A stretch of DNA of 64,000 bases from Frateuria terrea (lineage in GTDB: Bacteria > Pseudomonadota > Gammaproteobacteria > Xanthomonadales > Rhodanobacteraceae): assembly GCF_900115705.1 (NCBI RefSeq), contig NZ_FOXL01000005.1, positions 228,454 to 292,453 on the forward strand, written 5' to 3'. The position numbers were made by a program, and so were the translations under genes. The notes below the pieces were generated by a model. It searched no databases. It had not been told where the DNA came from and was given only the letters and a program-made list of their open reading frames with translations. Positions 10,244-19,613 of this stretch are shown here, piece by piece. Positions within the stretch are counted from its first letter, which is position 1. Each line of letters starts with the position of its first letter.

Positions 10244-11695
10244 TTAAAGCGTGAACAGTCCCAGGAAACGCTGGATCGGCATTGCATCGAATGCAGCCGG
10301 GTCGGCCGTCGCCTCCAGGATGGCCTTGACCCGATGCGCCGGCAGGTGTCCGCGCAGGGCGGCCTCAAACTTCTTCAGCAGCACCGGAATGCCTTCGGCG
10401 CGCCGCTTGCGGTGGCCGATGGGGTAGTCGATGGAAACCTTCTCGCTGGACGAGCCGTCCTTGAAGAACACCTGCAACGAGTTGCCGATGTAGCGTTTGT
10501 CCGAATCGAAATAGTCCTTGGTGAATTGCGGGTTCTCGCGCACCTCCATCTTCCCCCGCAGTGCATCGATGCGCGGGTCTGCCGCGATATCGTCGTTGTA
10601 ATCCGATGCATCCAGGCGACCGAAGATCAACGGCACCGCCACCATGTACTGGATGCAGTGGTCGCGGTCGGCGTAATTGGCGAGCGGCCCGGTCTTGTCG
10701 ATGATGCGCACGCCCGCTTCCTGGGTTTCGATAACGATCTTTTCGACCTGGTCGAGCCTGCCCGCGACCTGCGCGTGCAATTGCATGGCGCATTCCACGG
10801 CGGTCTGGGCATGGAATTCGGCCGGAAAGCTGATCTTGAACAGGACGTTTTCCATTACGTAGCTGCCGAAGGGGCGCTCGAACTGGAACTCGTTGCCCTT
10901 GAAAGCAACGTCGTAATAACCCCAGGTCTTGGCGCTGAGCGCTGACGGATAGCCCACGACGCCACGGTAGACGGCATTGATGGCGTGGGTCACCGCCCGA
11001 CGGCATGCGTCGCCCGCCGCCCAACTCTTGCGCGGGCCGGTGTTGGGCGCGTGGCGATAGGTGCGCAGCGCGCCGTTGTCGATCCAGCTGTGGGACACCG
11101 CCGTGGTGATCTGATCCTTGCTGCCACCCAACATGGCGGTAGCCACGGCCGTGGAGGCCAGGCGCACCAGGATCACGTGGTCCTGGCCGACCCGGTTGTA
11201 GCTGTTCTTCAGCGCATAGCAGCCCTGGATCTCATGCGCCTTGATGGCATAGCTGAGCACGTCGCGCACGGTGAACGGCTGGCCGCCCTCGCGCTCGGCC
11301 TTCCGGCTCAGGTAATCGGCCACCGCCAGGATTGCGCCCAGGTTGTCCGACGGATGGCCCCACTCCGCTGCCAGCCAGGTGTCGTTGAAGTCCAGCCAGC
11401 GGATCTGCGTACCAATCGCAAACGCACCCTGCACCGGATCGAGCTCATGGCTGGTGCCCGGCACGCGGGTGCCGCCCGGCAGCGTGGCGCCCGGCACCAG
11501 CGGCCCCAGATGCTTGACGCACTCGGGGAACTTCATCGCCAGCATCGCCGTGCCCAGCGAGTCGAGCAGCATGTAGCGCGCGGTGTCGTACGCCTCTTTC
11601 GACTCGATCCGGTAGTCGGCCACGTAGTTGGCGACGTCGACCATCGGCTGGTCGGGATCGGGGCGGACGGCAGAGCGGATGTCGTAGGCACTCAT
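10244..11695 (-). CDS. prpD: 2-methylcitrate dehydratase PrpD
   Basis: Dehydrates 2-methylcitrate to 2-methyl-cis-aconitate in propionate catabolism (2-methylcitrate cycle). The product is 483 residues, the same length as E. coli PrpD. It shows the MmgE/PrpD-fold features LDSLGTAMLAMKFPE, RWLDFNDTWLAAEWGHPSDN, KAHEIQGCYAL and GPRKSWAAGDACRRAV. The ATG at 11695 (MSAYDIRSAVRP) is the family start although the frame is open much further upstream. PrpD is the Fe-S-independent dehydratase, so no acnD/prpF pair is needed and none is present. It is separated from prpBC by an opposite-strand TerC gene and a barrel gene. Confidence 0.95.
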   Translation of the reverse strand: MSAYDIRSAVRPDPDQPMVDVANYVADYRIESKEAYDTARYMLLDSLGTAMLAMKFPECVKHLGPLVPGATLPGGTRVPGTSHELDPVQGAFAIGTQIRWLDFNDTWLAAEWGHPSDNLGAILAVADYLSRKAEREGGQPFTVRDVLSYAIKAHEIQGCYALKNSYNRVGQDHVILVRLASTAVATAMLGGSKDQITTAVSHSWIDNGALRTYRHAPNTGPRKSWAAGDACRRAVTHAINAVYRGVVGYPSALSAKTWGYYDVAFKGNEFQFERPFGSYVMENVLFKISFPAEFHAQTAVECAMQLHAQVAGRLDQVEKIVIETQEAGVRIIDKTGPLANYADRDHCIQYMVAVPLIFGRLDASDYNDDIAADPRIDALRGKMEVRENPQFTKDYFDSDKRYIGNSLQVFFKDGSSSEKVSIDYPIGHRKRRAEGIPVLLKKFEAALRGHLPAHRVKAILEATADPAAFDAMPIQRFLGLFTL

Positions 11696-11856
11696 GTGGG
11701 CTTCTCGCGGCGGGAAAAACCGCCATTGTATCCGGCAGTACCTTTGGCTGCCTTCCTTGCGGGAACGCATCGCCGCGGCTGCCGGCAGTGGCGGCGCACC
11801 GGGGCGCGCCTGCAACGAGGTCAAGCTTGACCGCCGACGCTGGCGCCCCCGACAAT

Positions 11857-11984
11857 CGCCGCACACCCAAAGGGGAGTAGTTCCGGAGCCATCATGGCTC
11901 CGTGCGGCGGTCGTCATCACGGGCACGTTCGTGCCCCGGTCGCCCCGGCGAGTACCTTTCGCGAACGAGACTTTTGCGGTGGCG
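11857..11984 (+). ncRNA. yybP-ykoY (Mn2+-sensing) riboswitch upstream of the TerC-family gene
   Basis: Three conserved blocks of the yybP-ykoY motif appear in order: AAAGGGGAGTAG (11869-11880), CGTCATCACG (11912-11921) and CGAGACTTTTGC (11966-11977). A closing helix P1 can form between CGCCGC (11857-11862) and GTGGCG (11979-11984), extended by AAAG with CTTT. Hairpins CGGAGCCATCATGGCTCCG and GGGCACGTTCGTGCCC fill the arms. This class is known to sense Mn2+ and commonly precedes mntP and TerC-family (alx-like) genes, which fits the downstream gene 58 bases away. On/off mode is inferred, not visible. Confidence 0.85.
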
Positions 11985-12042
11985 ACGGGCCTTTGCGCGT
12001 GCCCGCCGCCATCGCCATGAGTCACGCGCGGGAATCCCACCG

Positions 12043-12717
12043 ATGGAACTCAGCGGCACCGACTTCTTCTCCGGCCTCCTGGCCATCGTCCTGCTCGACC
12101 TCGTGCTCGCCGGCGACAACGCGATCGTGATCGCGCTGGCCGCACGCAACCTGCCCAAGTCGCTGCAGAAGAAAGCCGTCTTCTGGGGCACCTTCGGCGC
12201 CGTCGCCGTGCGCGTGGCGCTCACCGCCGTGGTGGTCTACCTGCTCAAGCTGCCGGGCCTGATGCTCGCGGGCGGGTTGTTGCTGCTGCCGATCGCGTGG
12301 AAGCTGCTCAAGCCGGACGACGAGAGCGGACACGAGGTGGACGCCTCCAACAGCTTTTGGTCCGCGCTGCGTACCATCGTGGTTGCCGATGCGCTGATGG
12401 GGCTGGACAACGTGCTGGCGATCGCCGGCGCCTCCAAGGGACACCTCGGCCTGGTGGTGCTTGGCCTGCTGATCAGCGTGCCGCTGGTGGTGTGGGGCTC
12501 GACGCTGATCCTCAAACTGATCGGGCGCTTCCCGGTCATCGTGTACCTGGGCGCGGGCGCGATCGCCTGGACCGCGGGCCGCATGATCGCCCACGACCAC
12601 CTGCTGCGCGGCTGGTTCGACACGCGTCCGTGGATGGGCTACGTGCTGGATGTCCTGCTCATCGTGCTCGTCTGCGGTGGCGGCTGGCTCGCCCAGCGCA
12701 AGCGGTCGGCGACATGA
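12043..12717 (+). CDS. TerC/YjbE-family membrane protein (probable metal, likely Mn2+, exporter)
   Basis: The 224-residue inner-membrane protein has about seven hydrophobic segments and the TerC-family motif LDLVLAGDNAIVIALAARNL in helix 1. A second acidic helix carries DALMGLDNVLAIAGASKG. These paired Asp/Asn positions are the presumed metal site of the family, whose members (Alx, YkoY, YceF, MeeF/MeeY) have been tied to Mn2+ efflux or metal loading of secreted enzymes. The upstream yybP-ykoY riboswitch supports a manganese role. The ATG at 12043 is weakly preceded by GGGA. It lies on the plus strand between minus-strand prpC and prpD. Confidence 0.85.
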   Translation: MELSGTDFFSGLLAIVLLDLVLAGDNAIVIALAARNLPKSLQKKAVFWGTFGAVAVRVALTAVVVYLLKLPGLMLAGGLLLLPIAWKLLKPDDESGHEVDASNSFWSALRTIVVADALMGLDNVLAIAGASKGHLGLVVLGLLISVPLVVWGSTLILKLIGRFPVIVYLGAGAIAWTAGRMIAHDHLLRGWFDTRPWMGYVLDVLLIVLVCGGGWLAQRKRSAT

Positions 12718-12729
12718 GCAAATGCACAC

Positions 12730-12747
12730 GCGACCGCTATCGGTCGC
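12730..12747. terminator. Possible bidirectional hairpin between convergent genes
   Basis: GCGACCG-CTAT-CGGTCGC forms a perfect 7-bp stem with a 4-base loop, midway between the stops of the TerC-family gene and the barrel gene. No T tract follows on either strand, so intrinsic termination is uncertain. Confidence 0.3.
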
Positions 12748-12759
12748 GGCCCTCCTTGC

Positions 12760-13620
12760 TTACCAGCGCAGGTTCACGAACGCCGACGGCCCGCTCAGGG
12801 TCATGTCCAGATCCGCGTCATAGGCACGGCGGTTCCAGTGCAGCTTGATCTGGCTGTAGCCGTATTCCAGTCCGAGCCCGATGTGCTGCCACGGCAGCCA
12901 TTCCAACCCCAGCGCGGCGTTGTAGATGTGGCCGCTGATGCGCCCACCGTTCTTGCGCACGCCCGAGGCGTCCAGGTACATGCGCCACTGGTCGCTGAAG
13001 CTGTGCCGCCAGCCCAGTTGCAGCATGGGCGCCCACGCGCTGTCGTTGCTCGTGCTGGTGACCGAGACCGGCTGTGGTCCGCCCACGCCCAGGTCGTAGG
13101 CACCGTCACCGGCCAGCGCGGTCTTCACCCGGTACCAGCCCGCGCCCAGACCCACGCCGTAGGCATCGTCGCCCTGTCCGAACCACCAGCGCCAGGCGAC
13201 GCTGCCGAAGTCGAAATCGAGCTTGGCGCGGACGTCGGCATTGGCGCTGTAGTCCACGCCGTCGTAGCTGATGTCGCGCGCCAGTACCTGGTGGCTGGAG
13301 CGATTGATGCCGTAGTAGTCCAGCGCCAGTCCCTGGTGCTCCCCGATCAGGAAGTCGGCACGCGCACGCGGCACCGTCCCGTCCTGCCTGAAGCCCAGGT
13401 CGTCCTCGAGGTTGATCTTGGCGCTCAGGATCTCGCTCGGATCGGCCAGGGAGATGTCCGTATCCATGTTGGCGAAATAGCCGCCCAGCCGGAGGCTCGC
13501 CCGATCCGGAAGTGCGGGCGAGTCCTGCGCCGAGGCGATGCTGCTCGCCAACGCGAGCGGGATCAGGACAAGACCCGCGCCAAGCGCGGACCACGACGGG
13601 CGGTTTGCTGGATGCGGCAT
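12760..13620 (-). CDS. Outer-membrane beta-barrel protein (unknown ligand)
   Basis: The 286-residue precursor starts with a signal peptide (about 1-32, ending SIASA), then alternating polar/aromatic strands through to a C-terminal FVNLRW. That aromatic last residue is typical of Bam-inserted barrels. Repeated segments such as RLGGYFANMDTDISL, WRWWFGQG, YGVGLGAGWYRV and LGLEWLPWQHIGLGLEYGYS give it the look of an OmpW/OmpA-like barrel; I cannot assign a ligand. It lies in the prp region on the same strand as prpC, about 190 bases downstream of it, with a repeat element between, so cotranscription is uncertain. Confidence 0.7.
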   Translation of the reverse strand: MPHPANRPSWSALGAGLVLIPLALASSIASAQDSPALPDRASLRLGGYFANMDTDISLADPSEILSAKINLEDDLGFRQDGTVPRARADFLIGEHQGLALDYYGINRSSHQVLARDISYDGVDYSANADVRAKLDFDFGSVAWRWWFGQGDDAYGVGLGAGWYRVKTALAGDGAYDLGVGGPQPVSVTSTSNDSAWAPMLQLGWRHSFSDQWRMYLDASGVRKNGGRISGHIYNAALGLEWLPWQHIGLGLEYGYSQIKLHWNRRAYDADLDMTLSGPSAFVNLRW

Positions 13621-13757
13621 GCACGGCTCCCTTGGAAAAGGCAGCCATGGTAGCCAGGGCCCCGTGGACAGGCCGTGGACTGTACGGTCGTCCTCTTCGC
13701 ATCCGGGCGAGCCATCGGCTGTGCCGATGTCGCGCAGGAGTGAGCCCCCGCCATCCT

Positions 13758-13793
13758 CACCCTCACCCGGCCCCCTCCTGCAGGAGAGGGCTG
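13758..13793. repeat. Intergenic palindromic repeat, CCCTCACCC...GGAGAGGG family (copy 1)
   Basis: CCCTCACCCGGCCCCCTCCTGCAGGAGAGGGCTGG-type sequence that can fold around CTCCTGCAGGAG. The same core recurs at 16405, 16486, 36270, 58870, 58974 and 63712 in this window, always between genes or at a gene end. Confidence 0.7.
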
Positions 13794-13805
13794 GACGCAG
13801 GCGCT

Positions 13806-14951
13806 TCAGCGCTTCTCGATCGGCACGTAGCTCTGGTCTTCGGGCCCCGTGTAGTTCGCGCTGGGACGGATGATCTTGCCGTCCTGACGCTGCTCGATCA
13901 CGTGCGCGCTCCAGCCGGATGTGCGCGCGATGACGAACAGCGGCGTGAACATGGCGGTCGGCACGCCCATCATGTGGTAGGCGCTGGCCGAGTACCAGTC
14001 GAGGTTGGGGAACATCTTCTTGAGCTCCCACATCAGCTTCTCGATCCGCTCGGACACCTCGAACAGGGTCGGGTTGCCGCCTTCGGTGCACAGCTTGCGC
14101 GAGATCTCCTTGATGATCTCGTTGCGCGGATCGGACACCGTGTACACCGGATGGCCGAACCCGATGATGATCTCCTTGCGCTCCACCCGCGCCCGGATGT
14201 CGGCCTCGGCATCGGCCGCGCTGCGGTAGCGAGCGATGATCTCCATCGCGACCTCGTTGGCGCCGCCGTGCTTGGGACCGCGCAGCGCGCCGATCGCGCC
14301 GGTGATCGCCGAATACATGTCCGAGCCGGTGCCGGCGATCACGCGCGCGGTAAAGGTGGAGGCGTTGAACTCGTGCTCGGCGTAGAGCACCAGCGACTTG
14401 TCCAGCGCCTGCGCGTGCAGTTCGCTCGGCGCCTTGCCGTGCAGCACGTGCAGGAAGTGCGCGGCGATCGAGTCGTCGTCCGTCTGGGTCTCCACGCGCT
14501 TGCCGTTGTGGCTGAAGTGGTACCAGTACAGCAGCATTGAGCCGAAACTGGCCATCAGGCGGTCGGCGATGTCGCGCGCGCCGGTGAGGTTGTGGTCCTC
14601 CTTCTCCGGCAGCACCGTGCCCAGCACCGAGCAACCGGTGCGCAGCACGTCCATCGGATGAGTCGCGGCCGGAAGCAGCTCGAGCGCACCCTTGACCGGC
14701 GCAGGAAGGCCGCGCAGGCGCTTGAGCTTCGCCTTGTAGTTCTGCAGCTCGGTCCAGTTCGGCAACGCACCGTAGACCAGCAGGTAGGCTACTTCCTCGA
14801 AGCAGCCCTTCGCGGCCAGGTCGTGGATGTCGTAGCCGCGGTAGTGCAGGTCATTGCCGCTGCGGCCGACCGTGCACAGCGCGGTATTGCCGGCCGGTAC
14901 GCCGGACAGCGCGACGGATTTCTTCGGCTTGGGGAGGGTTTGCTCGCTCAT
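13806..14951 (-). CDS. prpC: 2-methylcitrate synthase
   Basis: Condenses propionyl-CoA with oxaloacetate to 2-methylcitrate. The 381-residue product is a short type-II-fold citrate synthase. It has [10 protein letters not shown] near the N-terminus, the active-site segment GPKHGGANE, and the histidine region [14 protein letters not shown]. The length and the segment [28 protein letters not shown] match PrpC rather than the longer GltA. It sits 99 bases after prpB on the same strand, giving the two linked steps synthase and lyase. The alternative (a second citrate synthase) is unlikely given this context. Confidence 0.94.
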   Translation of the reverse strand: MSEQTLPKPKKSVALSGVPAGNTALCTVGRSGNDLHYRGYDIHDLAAKGCFEEVAYLLVYGALPNWTELQNYKAKLKRLRGLPAPVKGALELLPAATHPMDVLRTGCSVLGTVLPEKEDHNLTGARDIADRLMASFGSMLLYWYHFSHNGKRVETQTDDDSIAAHFLHVLHGKAPSELHAQALDKSLVLYAEHEFNASTFTARVIAGTGSDMYSAITGAIGALRGPKHGGANEVAMEIIARYRSAADAEADIRARVERKEIIIGFGHPVYTVSDPRNEIIKEISRKLCTEGGNPTLFEVSERIEKLMWELKKMFPNLDWYSASAYHMMGVPTAMFTPLFVIARTSGWSAHVIEQRQDGKIIRPSANYTGPEDQSYVPIEKR

Positions 14952-15050
14952 CGGGGTTCTCCTTCAGACTTGCGGGTGCGTGGGCGGAGCCTGCGGCCCG
15001 CCCATACGAATGGGTGCAGGCCACCTGGCGGCCTGCGGGTGGGTGGCCGG

Positions 15051-15938
15051 TCAGTCCTTCCTGTCGGCGAACAGCGCGTCGAGCTTGTCCTCGTAGGCGT
15101 GGTAGCCGAGGAAGTCGTACAGCTCCTCTCGCGTCTGCAAGGTGTCGATGACGCCTTTCTGCGTACCTTCGCGGCGCACGGTTTCGTAGAAGTTGAGCGC
15201 CGCCTTGTTCATCGCGCGGTAGGCGCCGCAGCAGTACAGCGCGATGTCCACGCCGGCCGAGCGCAGCTCGTCAGTGGTGAAGAAAGGCGTGGAGCCGAAT
15301 TCGGTGAGATTGGCCAGGATCGGAACCTTCACCGCGGCCTTGAACTTGCGGTAGTCGTCCAGCGTCTTCATCGCCTCGGGGAAAATCATGTCGGCGCCCG
15401 CCTCGACATAGGCGCAGGCACGCTCGATGGCAGCGTCGATGCCCTCGACCGCCGCCGCGTCGGTGCGCGCCATGATCACGAAGGACGGATCGGTACGCGC
15501 GTCCACGGCGGCCTTGACGCGGTCGACCATCTCCGCCCTGGAGACGACCTCCTTGCCCGGCCGATGGCCGCAACGCTTCTGGCCGACCTGGTCCTCCATG
15601 TGCACCGCGGCGACGCCGGCATTGACGAAGGAGCGGATCGTGCGTGCGATGTTGAACGCGCCGCCCCAGCCGGTGTCGATGTCGACCAGCAACGGAAGCT
15701 GGGTGGCATCCACGATGCGGCGCGCGTCCGTCAGTACATCCTCCATCGTGCTGATGCCGAGGTCGGGCATGCCAAGCGAATTGGCCGCGACGCCGCCGCC
15801 GGAAAGGTAGAGCGCCTTGTAGCCGACGCGCTTGGCCATCAGCCCGGCGTAGGCGGTGATCGCGCCCATCACCTGCAAGGGTTGTTCTGCGGCCAGCGCG
15901 GCACGGAAGCGGGCGCCGGGGGATGCGGTGGGGGACAT
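15051..15938 (-). CDS. prpB: 2-methylisocitrate lyase
   Basis: Cleaves 2-methylisocitrate into pyruvate and succinate, the last step of the methylcitrate cycle. The 295-residue product is of normal length. It has the PEP-mutase/ICL fold signatures [14 protein letters not shown], the Mg-binding [11 protein letters not shown] and the catalytic loop KRCGHRPGK with the active Cys. Near the end are the family segments [27 protein letters not shown]. It is the first gene of the prpBC pair. No PrpR-type Fis regulator is found divergently upstream, where it often lies. Confidence 0.95.
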   Translation of the reverse strand: MSPTASPGARFRAALAAEQPLQVMGAITAYAGLMAKRVGYKALYLSGGGVAANSLGMPDLGISTMEDVLTDARRIVDATQLPLLVDIDTGWGGAFNIARTIRSFVNAGVAAVHMEDQVGQKRCGHRPGKEVVSRAEMVDRVKAAVDARTDPSFVIMARTDAAAVEGIDAAIERACAYVEAGADMIFPEAMKTLDDYRKFKAAVKVPILANLTEFGSTPFFTTDELRSAGVDIALYCCGAYRAMNKAALNFYETVRREGTQKGVIDTLQTREELYDFLGYHAYEDKLDALFADRKD

Positions 15939-16026
15939 GGAAGGCTCCGCGGGAAAAGCACCATTTTAGCGCACCGCCCGCCCTGCCCCCTGTCCGGGGC
16001 TTGACCCTCACCGAGGAGGCCAACCC

Positions 16027-16320
16027 TTGCCGCCGACATCGGCGAACTTGCCCGGCGCTGCGGATACCGTCCGCGCGCGTTGGGCGACGCCATGGACGCC
16101 GGCGTACAGCCGAGCGGTGGCCACGCCCGCCGGTTGGCGCGTCGCCGGATCGAACTCTTCCGCGCCTATGCCGGGGACGACCCGGCCACGCACGCGCGCA
16201 TCCGCGAGGCCCACGCAAACGAGCCGGACCTGCGCGGCGGCAATTCGGTGGGACCCGACGATGCTGGCGCATGTGCGTCTGGCGATAGAGGCGGCGGGTC
16301 AGGCGCGCCGGGACAGCTGA
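16027..16320 (+). pseudogene. Possible frameshifted remnant ORF
   Basis: A TTG at 16027 follows GAGGAGG at perfect spacing and its frame stays open for 97 codons to 16320. However, the coding-like composition lies in another frame between about 16030 and 16243, where it reads ADIGELARRCGYRPRALGDA and ELFRAYAGDDPATHARIREA. It then returns to the first frame (DPTMLAHVRLAIEAAGQARR) up to the stop. This pattern suggests a small helical protein broken by one or two frameshifts. No family was recognised, and chance open frames in GC-rich DNA remain possible. Confidence 0.3.
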
Positions 16321-16404
16321 CTTACGCGTCCGGCGCAGGTGATGGAAACCCTTTGCGCGGTTACCTAGAGCGTGCGCGGCCCACCCGTGCACTGTCGCAA
16401 GAGT

Positions 16405-16441
16405 GCCCCCTCACCCCAGCCCTCTTTCCGGCAGGGAGAGG
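16405..16441. repeat. Palindromic repeat, copy 2 (left arm of a pair)
   Basis: CCCCTCACCCCAGCCCTCTTTCCGGCAGGGAGAGG. It is oriented opposite to the copy at 16486-16520, so the two form an inverted doublet about 115 bases across. Confidence 0.75.
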
Positions 16442-16485
16442 GAACAGGACACGTTGGAATGCAAGATGCGATGGCTTGCCGATTC

Positions 16486-16520
16486 GCGCCCTCTCCCCGC
16501 CGGAGAGAGGGCCGGGGTGA
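16486..16520. repeat. Palindromic repeat, copy 3 (right arm of a pair)
   Basis: GCGCCCTCTCCCCGCCGGAGAGAGGGCCGGGGTGA, the inverted counterpart of the copy at 16405-16441. It includes the internal hairpin CCTCTCCCCGCCGGAGAGAGG. Confidence 0.75.
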
Positions 16521-16576
16521 AGTGCGGGGAGTGCCGGCCGAGCCGGTCACCAGGCTTGTTGGCCGTTGGGCCAACG

Positions 16577-16604
16577 AAAAAGGGCGGCCAGGGCCGCCCC
16601 TTTT
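16577..16604 (-). terminator. Rho-independent terminator of mdh
   Basis: On the minus strand the stem GGGGCGGCC / GGCCGCCC with a 3-base loop ends in five Ts (TTTTTCG), about 20 bases after the mdh stop. Confidence 0.85.
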
Positions 16605-16622
16605 CAACCGGGCTCGAAAGCC

Positions 16623-17609
<987 letters not shown>

Positions 17610-17671
17610 CACTTCACTCCTTAAGGTTCAAGAGGTGGACGTGCGGCCCACCAAGGCAGGTAATCGAAAGA

Positions 17672-18871
17672 TCAGGCCAGTTCGGCGAAGAATTCCTGGA
17701 TGCGCTTCAGGCCCGGCTCGAGCTGGGCCGTCGGGCAGGTGTAGGAGATGCGCAACGAGTGCGGCTCGCCGAAAGCCGAGCCGGGCACGCAGGCCACGCC
17801 CTTGGCTTCCAGCAGCGCCGCGCAGACGTCCACGTCGCTGTTGATCGGCGTGCCGTTGTGCGACTTGCCGAAAGCGACGGAAATGTCCGGGAAAGCGTAG
17901 AAGGCGCCCTGCGGACGCGGGCACACCACGCCGGGAATCGCGCGCAACGCGGCGACCACGACGTCGCGCTTCTGCGCAAACTCCGCGCACCTGGCCTGCG
18001 GCACGTCCTGCGGACCGCTGAATGCGGCGACCGCGGCCGCGGTGATCACTTCCGGCACGCTGGTGATGTGGTTGGAATTGAGCGTGGTGACCGCCTTGGC
18101 CACCGATTCCGGCCCGGCGAGCAGCCCCACGCGCCAACCCGGCATGCCGTAGGTCTTGGACACCGAGTCGACGAAGATCAATCGATCGCGCAGCTCGGGC
18201 CGGGCGAATACGAAGTTGTGGTAGCCGATCCCGTCGAACACCATCGAGTTGTAGATGTCGTCGGTGATGATCCAGGTGTCCGGATAGCGCACCAGCACGT
18301 CGGCCAGCGCGGCGATTTCCCCGGCCGTATAGACCATGCCGGTCGGATTGGACGGGTTGTTGAACAGGAACACCTTCGGCTTGCGCTTCAGTGCCTCTTC
18401 CAGCTGCGCCGGCGCCAGCTTGTAGTTCTGCGTCGAGGGGCACGGCAGCACGTTGATCTTCGCGCCGACGATGTCCGCGATGTCGCGGTAGGTGGTCCAG
18501 TACGGCGCGGCGAAGCAGATCTCGTCGCCCTCGTCGAGCAGCGCCTCGGCCAGGTTGTAGAGCACCTGCTTGGCGCCGATCCCGATGGAGAGGTTCATGC
18601 GGCCGTAGCCGCTGAAGCCGAGCGCCTCGATGTGCTTGAGGAAGGCGTCCAGCAGCGGCTCGGCGCCGCGGTTGCTGCCGTACTGGCCGGAGTCGTGGCT
18701 GAGCGATTCGCGCGCCGCGGCGTAGACGTGCTCGCCGGGCAGGAAGTTGGGAACGCCGATGGAGAAGCTGATGATGTCCCTCCCCTGCGCCTTCAACTGC
18801 CTGGCCTTTTCGGCGATGACCATGATCGCGCTGGGTTTGGCGCGACCGACACGCTGGGCGAGCTGGGGCAT
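17672..18871 (-). CDS. Class I aminotransferase, aspartate aminotransferase-like
   Basis: PLP-dependent transaminase, most likely acting on aspartate or aromatic amino acids with 2-oxoglutarate. The 399-residue product has the fold-type-I landmarks NNPSNPTG (171-178), TDDIY (203-207), the PLP lysine K239 in DSVSKTYGMPGWR, and the carboxylate-binding Arg in SLRISYTCP near the C-terminus. It is of the AspAT subgroup Ib. It lies 62 bases upstream of mdh on the same strand, so oxaloacetate production and transamination may be coupled. The exact substrate is not readable from sequence. Confidence 0.88.
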   Translation of the reverse strand: MPQLAQRVGRAKPSAIMVIAEKARQLKAQGRDIISFSIGVPNFLPGEHVYAAARESLSHDSGQYGSNRGAEPLLDAFLKHIEALGFSGYGRMNLSIGIGAKQVLYNLAEALLDEGDEICFAAPYWTTYRDIADIVGAKINVLPCPSTQNYKLAPAQLEEALKRKPKVFLFNNPSNPTGMVYTAGEIAALADVLVRYPDTWIITDDIYNSMVFDGIGYHNFVFARPELRDRLIFVDSVSKTYGMPGWRVGLLAGPESVAKAVTTLNSNHITSVPEVITAAAVAAFSGPQDVPQARCAEFAQKRDVVVAALRAIPGVVCPRPQGAFYAFPDISVAFGKSHNGTPINSDVDVCAALLEAKGVACVPGSAFGEPHSLRISYTCPTAQLEPGLKRIQEFFAELA

Positions 18872-19029
18872 GGCTTCCTCGGGGAGTGGGAGTGAGGTAA
18901 CCGGCGGATTTTAGCACGCGGTCTGCAGCCGCTTGGCGGAATGGACCGGGACGCCCTGCCAGCGGCGGCGATTTGCACCAGTGGTCGCCCGACGTCTTCC
19001 CCGTCGCGGGAAAGACGCCCGACCCGGGC

Positions 19030-19539
19030 TCAACCGCGCTGGTCGAGAACCGTATTCCATTCCTTGACGCGGTCGGCCTGGGCGGCAAGCAGCGCGTCAA
19101 CGTCGCCTTCGACGATCACCTTCTCGATGGTGTCGCCCTGGCGGATCGCGTTGACCACCTTCTGGTCGTCGCCGCCGACCACTTCGCCGAACACGCTGTG
19201 CTTGCCATCCAGCCACGGGGTCGGGCCGTGGGTGATGAAGAACTGGCTGCCGTTGGTGCGCGGGCCGGCGTTGGCCATGGACAGCACGCCCGGCTTGTCG
19301 TGGCGCAGCGAGGGGTGGAACTCGTCCTCGAACTTGTAGCCGGGGCCACCGGTGCCGGTGCCCAGCGGGCAGCCGCCCTGGATCATGAAGTCGTTGATGA
19401 CGCGGTGGAACGACAGTCCGTCGTAATAGCCGCGGCGGGCCAGGTTGACGAAGCTGGCGACGGTCACCGGCGCCTTGTCCTCGTGCAGGCGCAGATGGAT
19501 CGGGCCGCGGTTGGTCTCGAACGTGACGTTGATGGTCAT
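19030..19539 (-). CDS. ppiB: Cyclophilin-type peptidyl-prolyl cis-trans isomerase
   Basis: Catalyses proline isomerisation during protein folding. The 169-residue product lacks a signal peptide, so it is the cytoplasmic (PpiB-type) form. It has the cyclophilin core with [20 protein letters not shown] (catalytic Arg and the FMIQGG motif), [28 protein letters not shown] and the usual C-terminal region. The residue count is near E. coli PpiB (164). It stands alone between the aminotransferase and trehalase genes. Confidence 0.92.
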   Translation of the reverse strand: MTINVTFETNRGPIHLRLHEDKAPVTVASFVNLARRGYYDGLSFHRVINDFMIQGGCPLGTGTGGPGYKFEDEFHPSLRHDKPGVLSMANAGPRTNGSQFFITHGPTPWLDGKHSVFGEVVGGDDQKVVNAIRQGDTIEKVIVEGDVDALLAAQADRVKEWNTVLDQRG

Positions 19540-19613
19540 GGCAGTCCCTGGGACGTGAGCGAAAGGCCGGCAAGGATAGCGCAGCGACCGGCCTTCGCCC
19601 GTGAACCGCCGCG

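Larger units (their letters stand above)
15939..16622. other. Repeat-rich spacer between prpB and mdh
   Basis: About 680 bases. It holds the prpB upstream region, a possibly degraded plus-strand ORF (16027-16320), two inverted copies of the CCCTCACCCC/GAGAGGG repeat (16405-16441 and 16486-16520) and the mdh terminator. No complete conserved gene was recognised. Confidence 0.6.

Noticed and set aside
15939-16622. Search for a PrpR-type regulator divergent from prpB
   Set aside because: No AAA+ or Fis helix-turn-helix segments are present in any frame; the spacer is too short.
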